From positions 1 to 20,827 of the forward strand of contig DAOQQF010000019.1 of the NCBI GenBank assembly GCA_035333525.1: a stretch of 20,827 nucleotides of DNA, in the 5' to 3' direction. How positions within the stretch are numbered: position 1 is the first letter of the stretch; each line of letters begins with the position of its first letter. This DNA comes from CALMFT01 sp035333525 (GTDB lineage Bacteria > Patescibacteriota > Gracilibacteria > Absconditabacterales > Absconditicoccaceae). A program made the translations under genes and the position numbers. The notes beneath the pieces are model-generated. The model saw only the letters and a list, made by a program, of their open reading frames with translations, ran no database searches and was not told the origin of the DNA. Positions 1 to 9,051 of this stretch are shown piece after piece.

Positions 1-22
1 TAGGTATCTACCAAAATAATAA

Positions 23-49
23 TTCTCTTTTGATACGTAATTGGTATTA
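23..49. repeat. 27-bp direct repeat, copy 1
   Basis: A 27-bp element that starts TTCTCTTTTGATAC and ends TAATTGGTATTA. It recurs at 20547-20573 with one mismatch (G versus T at the fifteenth base). It contains a small imperfect inverted repeat (ATAC...GTAT). Here it lies upstream of the gene at 114. The second copy lies directly between a stop codon and the next ATG. A shared regulatory or processing element is likely, but its function is unknown. Confidence 0.6.
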
Positions 50-113
50 CTTATTTCCCCAAATTCCATTATCAATTATTTGCTTTTTTCTTTCATAGTG
101 ATTATACTATCAT

Positions 114-1199
114 ATGACTGATTGACCTTATCATACACTATCTAGTGCCTGATGATCTTCACAACAAACCGAATCCACTCTTGCGGATGGTTTTTTCCAT
201 AAACCAGATGATGAAATTACACAATCATTGAAATGAGTCATAACGCATGATATGAAACAACATATTGTTGATCTATTTAAAAGAGTCCCCCTAGAGCAAC
301 AACTCAATCCCCTACAGGTTAGAAATATATTGTGACTCGATCATACTATATGATATGTGTGATCGCTCTTTCAGGAGATTGTTTATGTTGCTCATGGTCT
401 CTGAGTATCAATTATCTTTACAGAATATATTTATGAGTGAAAAGGAAATACTATGGATATTCAGAATGCTTGATGATTTTTCTTTCTTGGTAACAACCAC
501 GTTATTATGCAGCTACCAAATATAATTACATCCTTTAAGGATATGATTGTAGGCGAAAGAAGATGACCACATGGAGAATATAATCCTATTGAATCTAATT
601 GAACATTTACTGAGTATGTTTCTATATTAACTCTTCATGAGCTACTACACTCGATTGTTAGATTTTTAACACACTCTTATTCTTATGTCCAAAAGTACTC
701 CAAACCCTCTCTTGGACTACACGGCGATCAAAACATTATTAATGATTTTGACAAACAGATAAAGGATTGAAAAAACCACCTACCGTTTTTCAAACAATAT
801 CTTACTCCAGAAAGAGAAAATCGTATTGATACATTGAGCTTGATACTATGACATCTAAAAACTATTGATACGGTTCGTCATGAGTACTGACTTTTTAATA
901 ATGATGAACTTCTTTCTGAGCTTGCCAATCCAGGTTTTGTTCACAAACTCATGTCTATCCCATTGCCTCCAGATTTGATATATAAACCGATAAAAACCTC
1001 ATTATTTGAGATGACATTGAGTGTTTTGTCCTATCCATGAAAGATGTATCCAAAAAATAATGCGGCACAATCGTTATTGGATCTTCTTTCTGACCGAATT
1101 CAAGACCCTGTTCCCAATCCGCGACTCGGACAAAAATCTCCTTTACCGTACCGTATAAAAGAAAAAACATCAATACAAGAGATCATTGATAAACTATAA
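114..1199 (+). CDS. putative HExxH zinc metallopeptidase-like protein
   Basis: This is a 361-residue protein read with TGA as Gly; under the standard code it is cut at many internal TGA codons. The ATG at 114 is the first in the frame after a TAG at 96-98; a second Met (252) is a possible later start. Residues 175-179 read H-E-L-L-H inside TLHELLHSIVRF, the HExxH zinc-binding signature. A candidate third ligand is His203 (LHGDQN) or an acidic residue in the later NDELLSELANPGF stretch. That stretch resembles the second motif of metallopeptidase-like domains in phage- and plasmid-borne proteins, where an E-x-x-x-E/A-x-x-NP pattern follows HExxH. No signal peptide or membrane segment is visible, so it is probably cytoplasmic. 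The substrate is unknown. HExxH can occur by chance, so peptidase activity is an inference. Confidence 0.6.
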
Positions 1200-1261
1200 G
1201 CTGACTTGTATACTATTTAAATTCCTGATAGATTTTGACTCTTTAATAGTATATTTTCCAT

Positions 1262-1305
1262 TGGACAAAAATAAGAAATAATTTATTTCGTCCAGTATGA
1301 TGGAC
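1262..1305. terminator. overlapping stem-loops between convergent genes
   Basis: TGGAC (1262-1266) can pair with GTCCA (1290-1294), extended by AAATAA (1269-1274) with TTATTT (1283-1288). The same GTCCA can instead pair with TGGAC at 1301-1305 through a 6-nt loop. The site lies between the convergent genes at 114 and 1923, where a bidirectional terminator would be expected. There is no long T-run, so support is moderate. Confidence 0.35.
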
Positions 1306-1332
1306 ATATACTGAAAATCAAGTCATTTTAGA

Positions 1333-1923
1333 TTATTTCTTTCCCAACCATCATTGTAATAGTCCCATACCATGTTTGAGAGCGTCTGAACTATCAAAGT
1401 CTCCATCTCCATCTTTATCCAAAAGTCATCACAATAGTTTGGAAGTTGCTCACTCACTTTCTTGTTCTACCTCTTTTTGAGCTTGACCCAAGAGCTCTTG
1501 TATGCCGCTTTGATCAAGTCAATGGTCTTGTTTTTGTTTGGAGAGTTGTCCCATAATCAATGGTGCTATTTTTCATAAAAGATCAGTTACTTGATCGTGT
1601 TGAGCCCCAGATCATTTAGCAATAGTTTCAGTAAGCTTATTTTGTCCTCATCAGAAGATGTGTTTGAGAATATTGAGACCATCTTGACTATCAATTTGAT
1701 CGGCCTCTTGTTCTACCTCCGAGCCATGTTGACCGAGGGCCTCTACCAATGAGCCTAGACCATCTTTTTCAGATACATTATTAGCCAACTGAGACATAAT
1801 GAGCGGTACGGCAAAAGTTACAACACTTTGTGCGACTGTTTTGCTCATGCCCATGCTTTCAGCATATCAGATGATTTTATTGGAAATAAGTGAAACCAAC
1901 ATTGTTTTTACGAAATTATTCAT
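1333..1923 (-). CDS. DUF937 family protein
   Basis: A 196-residue protein with TGA as Gly. The start is the outermost ATG of the frame (1923), giving MNNFVKTMLVSLISNKIIG. The sequence follows the DUF937 pattern: two Ala/Leu/Gly-rich helical segments (VTFAVPLIMSQLANN and IAPLIMGQLSKQ), an acidic Gln-rich linker, then LLGGLLDKDGDGDFDSSD. The DxDGDGD stretch (about residues 168-174) is like the degenerate EF-hand-type loop often seen at the end of this family and may bind Ca2+. The family's role is unknown. No signal peptide is seen, so the protein is probably cytoplasmic. It is convergent with the upstream peptidase-like gene. Family assignment is by pattern only. Confidence 0.7.
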
Positions 1924-2014
1924 AATGAGCAGAAATAACAAATAAAAAAGTAACACCTTGGTGCTATGTATAGAATATATATTGAATAGAGTAGAATGGA
2001 ATGGATATAAAGAT

Positions 2015-2086
2015 CAGGGAGTACCAGGTTTGAACTGATCCTAACGGTTTCGAAGACCGTTGTGCGAACCACTACACTAACCCCCT
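2015..2086 (-). tRNA. tRNA-Arg (anticodon UCG)
   Basis: A complete 72-nt cloverleaf on the minus strand. The acceptor AGGGGGT pairs with ACTCCCT (one G-U), with discriminator G73. The D stem is GTGT/GCAC. The anticodon stem ACGGT/ACCGT holds the loop CTTCGAA, so bases 34-36 are TCG, which reads CGA. The variable loop is four bases and the T arm is ATCAG-TTCAAAC-CTGGT. The 3' CCA is not encoded. It is not the UCA-anticodon tRNA-Gly needed for UGA decoding, which must lie elsewhere. Confidence 0.92.
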
Positions 2087-2255
2087 TTATATTTATTTAC
2101 ATTACTATGGTTCTTTTCAGAAACATAGTGTGCATGATATAACAAAGATGATTCAAATAACAAGCATTTTTTTCTTACTATTTCCCTATTTTTCAAAAAA
2201 TATTTCATTACAAAATATTATTTTTTAAATCACTTTATATCTTAGTTGTCCAACT

Positions 2256-4760
2256 ATGTCTAAGTTATGAAATTATCTTTATAAATGCTTTATATGATAT
2301 TATTTATTATTTTATGATATTATTGTCAGACATTTCTTGATTGTTTGAATAGCAATACTGATGATGTGATCTAGTAGTATCTGGTTATCGGTGTCGTATG
2401 CTCAGGATATTGAACCAATACATTCATGAGAGTATCAACTAACCTGAAATAGCATAACTACTTGATTTGATAGTTCTGAATTTGATATCTCTATAAGCTG
2501 ATCGATAGTAGATAGTGGAACATTATGATCTTGATGAGTTGTGGTGACATGAGCTCTTGATTGATATATGTGATCTTCTTTGTTATCTTTATGATCAATA
2601 ACATTTTCTGAAATATTTCCTTCATCATGAAGTTGTCTTGATGAGTATGTAGTTATACACTCATCAGTTGATTATTCATGACACTTGGAGATACAATGAT
2701 TGTGAACAAGTACATCAAGTATTTTCATTTCTGTTGATCTTCACTCATGATCTACTCTTATTGTGACTGATAATCTAGCATGAATGATTCCAAGGTCCGA
2801 CATCAATCTTGTTTCATCCGTAACTTTAACCAACAGCGGTGAACCACTTAAACTGTTTGCATGATGAATACTGGTTGATTCTATTGTATACTCAAATCTA
2901 CAATGAGTTCAATCACTGTATCATGATGGATGATCTTCATATCCTAGAGTGTTTACTGTTAATTGAGTTTCCACACCAATGACCACTTGTTCCAATAACC
3001 AGATTGTTTCATGGGACGGTTGACTATGATGATGCGATATTCATATTGATTCTATGATTCCGTGAAATACTTGATCATATAATCTTTCTCTCAGAATTGT
3101 CTGACAACATACTATAGATTGTCAGACATACTCTATGATAAATACTCATAAGTGGCTTTTGAACTGAAATAATATGTCTGACAAATGTAATAGTACTATA
3201 ACTGCAGAGCCCGGTATCAATGATATTGTTTATGAACAGGTGAGCTCAACATGAATGTTGATTTGTCGTGATCAGCTTGTTTTTGCCTCATCATTAATAG
3301 TAGATACCATCAAGGAACAACTATGAGGATTGTGTTGAAACAGTAATTCTTGATGACCATCAATAAGCCAACAACCATTGATTTATCCTTCTACTCGTTG
3401 TGGTATCCAACTTCAATGATCATGGAAGGCATGATTTGGTTTTGGAAACACAATCAATATTGTATCATTATTTGGTGATCACTCATTATCTGACTCACAA
3501 ACTAAATTTCGTTGTACAATTGATATGGGCGATGGAGTAACTCTCTATGAGTGCAATCCTTCATCATATCGTTATATAAAACCATGAGTTTACCCTATTG
3601 TGCTCTCTATCTACTCATCTGATAATCAATTAGTTTGTTGAGCTACATCGTTTATCAATGTACCACTTATTAAATCATCGACTTTAATGCTTTTGGAAGA
3701 GGCTGATTATGAAGGTTTTATTTGTTTGTCAGATACTATTGATAAGCTGTGAGATGATGAAGATGATATATTATCATGAAAAGTTGCTTCTAAAAAGGAA
3801 TATAATAAGTTGTCAGACAAAACATGAATTTGTCTGACAAATATGTATGATGCTCATGTATCCATGCTTTTGGCGAATCCCATATGATCAGACTCAGATT
3901 CAGAGATGATTATTGTTTCTGGAAATCGAACTTCGTTTAATGAATTACCTGAGTCGTTATACCTCCATATCGGAAAAAAGACTATAAGACTTTGATCACA
4001 CTCCTTTTCTGGTTATATTTCCTGAAATAACTTGACGCTTATATGATGACTGTGACTCATAAATAAGGGAATGTGTTTGTCGCTTGGTGATTCTACATGT
4101 TGAATCATTCAGACCGTATGTTACGACCAACTGCACGAGTCTGAATGGGTTAGATTTGATTATTGAACAGGAGTATATAGTGAAGATTTTTTGTCTTGAG
4201 TGATGACATGAACGATTGTGCAATGATCTATTAGTGTAGATCGTACAGATAAGAACGCTTCATCAAAAAATCCTGTTCTATCGTGTACTGAAAAAATTCG
4301 CATTGCAAAAGAAAAACAAAAAATCAGTTATGAAAAAAAGATAATCTGATACCAAAAACGTATTGTAGCTCTAACACTAAAAGAAAAAATAGCAAGAAAT
4401 AATTATTATCTTTACTCTAACGTGTTCTCTTACCTCACTAATCGTTTGAAAAAAACAGTACTACCTGAGTGGCTAACATCGTTGAATAGTGTTACCAAAT
4501 ATCTTGAATGACTTATTAAACAAGGTTATTTCTACACTCTCAAAGATACTAAAAACTGATCATATCGCTATACAAATTGAGTGACATCACTCATCAATCA
4601 ATGAGTTTTTCAACAAAGTCTTGTGGTGCCTTCTTTGACTACTTACCTATGGGAGGTTCGCTCTTATCAGACAAATGCTACTACTGTTGTATTGAATCCA
4701 AATCATAGTATTCCAACTAATTCCTCAAGTAATTCTTGATTCTTGCTTCATGATTATTAG
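2256..4760 (+). CDS. secreted protein with lamin-tail-like and PKD-like domains
   Basis: An 834-residue protein that exists only with TGA as Gly; it has dozens of in-frame TGA codons. The ATG at 2256 is the first in the open frame. A hydrophobic segment at about residues 28-48 (HFLIVGIAILMMG, then SVSYAQD) looks like a signal peptide or anchor. Residues 115-235 look like a lamin-tail domain: EIFPSSG, then DEYVVI, SGSTLIVTD, LTNSGEPLKLF and GILVDSIVYSN. Residues 388-470 look like a PKD/Ig fold: DMGDGVTLYEC, RYIKPGVYPIVLSIY. Residues 678-740 are Lys-rich and probably coiled-coil. LTD and PKD domains are known from cell-surface and extracellular proteins, where they bind other proteins, glycans or DNA. 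It is the first gene of a probable operon (10-bp gap to the lipoprotein). It carries six copies of the TGTCTGACA motif. Domain calls are by eye. Confidence 0.75.
2324..2332 (-). repeat. TGTCTGACA motif (single)
   Basis: Exact copy, on the minus strand, of the 9-mer that recurs through the accessory genes of this window. Read in the coding frame as I-V-R-H. Confidence 0.7.
3098..3128. repeat. TGTCTGACA inverted pair 1
   Basis: TGTCTGACAA (3098-3107) and its exact reverse complement (3119-3128) are separated by 11 nt, so they can form a 10-bp stem inside the coding sequence. The two halves are in different codon phases (I-V-G-Q versus D-C-Q-T), so the repeat is not the result of a repeated peptide. 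Confidence 0.75.
3175..3183 (+). repeat. TGTCTGACA motif (single)
   Basis: Exact copy in plus orientation, followed by A, and read as M-S-D-K in the coding frame. It lies 47 bp after inverted pair 1. Confidence 0.7.
3810..3840. repeat. TGTCTGACA inverted pair 2
   Basis: A perfect 12-bp inverted repeat, TTGTCAGACAAA (3810-3821) and TTTGTCTGACAA (3829-3840), with a 7-nt loop, inside the coding region of the LTD/PKD protein. The first half is read L-S-D-K and the second I-C-L-T-N, so the conservation is at the DNA level. It has the geometry of a hairpin but no T-run. Confidence 0.75.
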
Positions 4761-4770
4761 TATAGACAAA

Positions 4771-6222
4771 ATGAAAGCACGACGTACTACAAAAAATACT
4801 CTCAATGTACATTATATTACTAAATTCCTCGCTATATGAGTGTTCTTTGGTATGATTTTTTTACTATCATGATGCACATTGGTAACAGACACAGATCATA
4901 ATGTAGGAACTGGTGAGCACTATGATCTAAAAGATATTCAATGATATATCACTACTCACCGTGATTCTGATCCAGAGACTCGTTATCAGAACTCCAAAGA
5001 ACTTACTAATCTTCGTCTGCTTATCAATTATCTTATTAGTGATTTTCAATACTCCAAAGCTGCAACTTATCTGAGTGAGCTTATCCAGAGAACTAATGAT
5101 CGAGATAGAAATAGTATGGCTCGTCTTATGCTCAATACACAAGGAGATACCCCATGAGGTTTGACTCAAACTCAAACATTGATTCATTCTTATTTTGTTT
5201 CAGGATTTATTGATGAATCAGATTATCGTTATTATACCCTTACTATTGATATACTTTCATGACAACTTGAAAAGGAAATGATCAATAATTTGACATGATC
5301 ATATACTGACTTCAAAAATCTCTTGCGAAAACAACATGATACCTATGAAAGCTACAAAGATGTACCTGCTTATTATTTGGATGCGTTATTTGCAATTGCT
5401 TACTTTAAAATACAACAATTTGGTATAGCCAACACACTTGCTGATCGTGCTCTCAAAGCTAATCCAGAATATATACTTCCCTACCAAATCAAATCATATG
5501 TATGAGTATTAACGAAACAACCAGATCATGCAAAACAGGCTCTGGAAACACTTATTACCATTGATTCTTCCAAGTTAGAGCGATATCAATTTTTATTGTG
5601 ACTAATGTATTATAATCAGAATGATAGTACACAAGCCTCCAACTACCTCCTTCAGATGAAATCACCCAATTTAAGAATTGAATGATTGAGATATTTGATT
5701 GACATAAACAAACGTCATATAACATGAGATCAGACGTTGTTAGATAAAACACTTTTGAGATACTATGAAGAGCTTTTTGATCCTACCAATCAAGATAAAC
5801 TAAAACCAATTGATTTTCAGTCATTATTTGATCGGTATATGTATGATAGAATTCGTGTTGGAACATGATGACTGGTAGATGCTTGATCATGGTATCTTAC
5901 TCATCCATGATTGTACGATCAGGCCTTACAAATTTGTTCAACCCTTATTTCCTGAGATCAATCATTGTGTAATTACTGAATAGGGGCTCGTTATGTGCTT
6001 CAAGGTGATCATAAAAAGGCACTAAAAACATTGATACCATTGGTCAAAATATATCCTCAATGGCAGATATATTATCTTATTGGATTATTATACTACCAAC
6101 AATGACTCTATGATAATGCTAAGGTGTATTTTGCCAAAACACTCACATTTATCTGATCAGACCAAAAAGAAACTCTTTCTACTATGATGGTTGATCTTCT
6201 TAATGCACCCAATACACCCTAA
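4771..6222 (+). CDS. TPR-like lipoprotein
   Basis: A 483-residue protein with TGA as Gly. It starts at ATG 4771, 10 bp after the LTD/PKD gene, with no Shine-Dalgarno sequence. Residues 1-18 are basic, residues 19-32 are hydrophobic, and the lipobox L-S-G-C puts the lipidated cysteine at residue 35. The lipobox glycine (34) is a TGA codon. The mature part is helical. Residues 200-245 match a tetratricopeptide pattern (AYYLDALFAIAYFK, then ALKANPEY), and residues 431-461 give another possible repeat (YYLIGLLYYQQGLYDNAKVYF). The expected role is a membrane-anchored protein-protein scaffold on the outer face. It lies in the same operon as the secreted LTD/PKD protein and the SbcC-like ATPase. No enzyme motif was seen. 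Confidence 0.78.
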
Positions 6223-6255
6223 TACTCCTTTTCGTTATGTTTTTGCCCAACTTTC

Positions 6256-8844
6256 ATGATTATCCATGCACTATCGTACTCCAATATATGACCGTTTGAT
6301 AATCAGATTATCAGTATTATCCTTCATGATGGCACATATCTCATCAAAGCACCTATTGGTTCTGGTAAAAGTTTTCTTTTTTTTGATGGTTTAGTGTATG
6401 GTTTGTATGGTTATACAAAGCGTGATGTGCTCAATGTTCAATCTACTTCATGATGGGTAAAGGTTTTATTTACTAATCAAGACGGCGACACTTATTTGAT
6501 TGATAGACCGCTCTCAGGTAAGAAATGAACCATGCTGTATCGTTTTACCTGAACTACCTGACAGTTGGAGAGCTTGTTTGATCTACTTGATGTAGTTTCA
6601 TACAATCTTGATTGTATGACATTGATACCCAAGGAGATTCTTGAGCCTATAGAATTTCATCGTACCAATGAGATTCAAACTCACATTGATTTACTGTTAC
6701 CCCCAAGACAAGTATTTCTTCAAAGAAATATCCTTATGCAGGATAGTGAAAATATTTTTGATCTACAGCCAAAACAAAGAATTGACATTCTTAAACTTAT
6801 GTTCTGACTTGATATGATTGATACAATTAGAGATCAGGTTGGTGACCAGAAAAACCAACTCAGAGGTCAGCTTAAGGTTCTCAATGATTCTCACCATATT
6901 GTTGATCAGTACAATGAGTGGTATGCAACTTTCACGTCTACCAAAGAGTTATTTAAAACATGGAAGCCTTTTTTGTCACAAGAAGATTATGCTCTGTTGG
7001 AGCCAATACAGATGTTCTTGGAAGATCCTCTGTCACATAATTCTGATAGTCTTCATAGTGATATAACCAAACGATCTATTCAACCTCTTTATGAACTATG
7101 GAATCATCATCGCACTACTCAAACCACACTTCTTCATGACCAACAAAGACTTGCTCAGGAAATCGCTGATATAAAAAAGGAATGTGACACCAAACAAATC
7201 GACTATAATCAGAATCTTCATCAACTCACCCTACTGTGATGAGAAGATAGCCATATATCAATCCATCTTTTGAACCAAAAACTGCAAACTCTTTTGGATG
7301 AAAAAAATAATAAACAAGCACTGGTTGCTATGATAGGACAATGTGAACACTATAGACAAGAGTGATTGATCAAAAAGTCTGAACTTGAGACACGATATGC
7401 TAAACGTGAAACACTTCAAACCAAGATACATTGAAAACAGGATCAATTGCAGGCACTTCAGACAGAGTATGATACGATAAAACAATCGATGTGGGAGTCG
7501 TATATTCAGAGCCTTCATCATGAAATAAACTCTCTTAATCAATCAATACAGTCGTTGGAACAAAGGAAGACAACACTTGAGTCTCATGCTCAAGGCATTC
7601 AAGCCTCTATTGATCAGCTTGCGTCGAAATCTGAGTCTCATAACAAATTTCGCTGTACTAAATTTGATATTGATTGTCCTTTTGTGGATCAAATTACTCA
7701 ATGATCACTTTCCAAAATTTCAGAACAAGTTAATCGCCATAATCATGAATTATCACTTGTTACCGCTCAGATAGTTCAAGTCGAACATGAACTCATAACC
7801 CAAGGCAAGCATCGTTTGGAAAAACAATCCCAGATATGAACTGCCTCGCCCCAGACGTTTGATTATTCATCACCCAAAGTACACGAGCTTATTAAACGCA
7901 TTGAACTCCTTTCGCTTGATGGACTTACTCCCTCAGAACAATCAGAACAATCACTTATTGATGGTGCTATTGGTTCACTTGAAGAACAACTTAACTCCAT
8001 GAGGAACTCATACAAAGAACTGTCTGACGCTTTGGTACAACGCGGTGTTTCTGATTATCAACACTATATAACTACTTATGAACAATTGGATACGCGTATT
8101 AGTCAACTCCAACATTCTATCCAAGATCATGTTATTAGTTCTCAGCGTATTAGTCAACTTAAAACAACAGGCGATCAACTTTCTTATACTATTCAAGATC
8201 TACAACAACGCTTGTCTGACAAACAATGACACCTTCAACTATGTAGTGAAAAACTAGTCAATCCTCTCTATAGTCAGTTATCTTTCTTTATAGAACAGAC
8301 CAAACAACTGGATCAATTAATACACAAGGTTCAGTCGCTCTATGAAGAAAAAAAAAGAGTTCAACAACAAGCACTTTGAATAAACGACCAACTCCAAAAG
8401 GCTACATTACTTCACACTATTTTAGGCAAAGAATTAACGCTTTACGTATTGGACTCTTACTTACCCTTATTGAATGAATATATCAATGCGTTTTTAGCTA
8501 AAGTGGTAAGTTTTCAGCTTCGTATAGATATATGACCCGATTGAGATGAACTATCCCTTACTATTCAAGATGAACGTGGTTCAAGAGAGGTCAAGAGTTT
8601 GAGTGGTGGTCAAAAAACAATCCTTAGATTATGTTGGATTTTGGCAACCAGTGTGGTTTTTGGTAATAAAATACTTTTGCTTGATGAAACTATAAACAAT
8701 ATCGATCAAACAACGGTTAGTCGTGTAACTGAATTATTGACCGATTTTGTCAGACATTATAAGCTGAAACTATATGTGGTAACTCATAGCGAACAAATAC
8801 AAGCAATGAGTATATGGACTCATACGATTGAGCTTATCAAATAA
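6256..8844 (+). CDS. SbcC/Rad50-like ABC ATPase
   Basis: An 862-residue SMC-type ATPase with TGA as Gly. The N-terminal half of the head has Walker A APIGSGKS (K38, S39). Two long coiled-coil arms (roughly residues 185-460 and 490-740) flank a central C467-x6-C474-P stretch where Rad50 and SbcC have a zinc hook. The C-terminal head has the ABC signature LSGGQK (782-787), Walker B ILLLDE (D810, E811) and the switch His844 (VVTHSEQ). It is shorter than E. coli SbcC (about 1050) but has the same layout. Such proteins hold DNA ends and partner with the nuclease SbcD/Mre11; no nuclease gene lies next to it here. ATG 6256 is the first start after the previous stop (33-bp gap). It ends the operon, and a surface-protein operon is an unusual setting for a repair ATPase. 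It carries two TGTCTGACA motifs. Confidence 0.85.
8213..8221 (+). repeat. TGTCTGACA motif (single)
   Basis: Exact copy followed by A, read as L-S-D-K in the SbcC-like gene. A one-mismatch relative (TGTCTGACG) lies at 8021. Confidence 0.65.
8748..8756 (-). repeat. TGTCTGACA motif (single)
   Basis: Exact copy on the minus strand, read as F-V-R-H near the end of the SbcC-like gene. Confidence 0.65.
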
Positions 8845-9051
8845 CTTTTTCTATCATATGTCAATCATATTTGATAAATGTTGTCACAAATCGTTACATC
8901 AAACGTATCCTTGTTCAGTGAGACTCTCAAACATGTCTTGAAATACATATCGTATTAGTTACAGTTTGAGTTAAGTCGTTGCTGTGGACACAGTAAGACA
9001 AAGTCGTCACGACTTTTATTATTCATTTATTTTTTATTTTATCTTTTGCGG
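8845..9051 (+). promoter_or_regulatory. leader region of the S-layer gene with two hairpins
   Basis: This 207-bp spacer must hold the promoter of the S-layer gene. CTGTG-GA-CACAG (8982-8993) is a tight inverted repeat. AAAGTCG-TCA-CGACTTT (9000-9016), followed by TTATTATT, is a 7-bp stem that could end the upstream operon or shield the 5' end of the S-layer mRNA. A TATCTT box (9040-9045) six bases before the ATG could be a -10 element giving a leaderless mRNA, but no convincing -35 is visible at the right distance. No Shine-Dalgarno sequence precedes the ATG. Confidence 0.45.

Noticed and set aside
955..1173. 72-residue minus-strand ORF
   Set aside because: It lies antisense within the TGA-corrected gene at 114-1199, which has the better-supported protein.
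6565..8844. Apparent series of small genes or a decayed pseudogene in the SbcC-like region
   Set aside because: All pieces lie in one frame and are separated only by TGA, which is glycine here.
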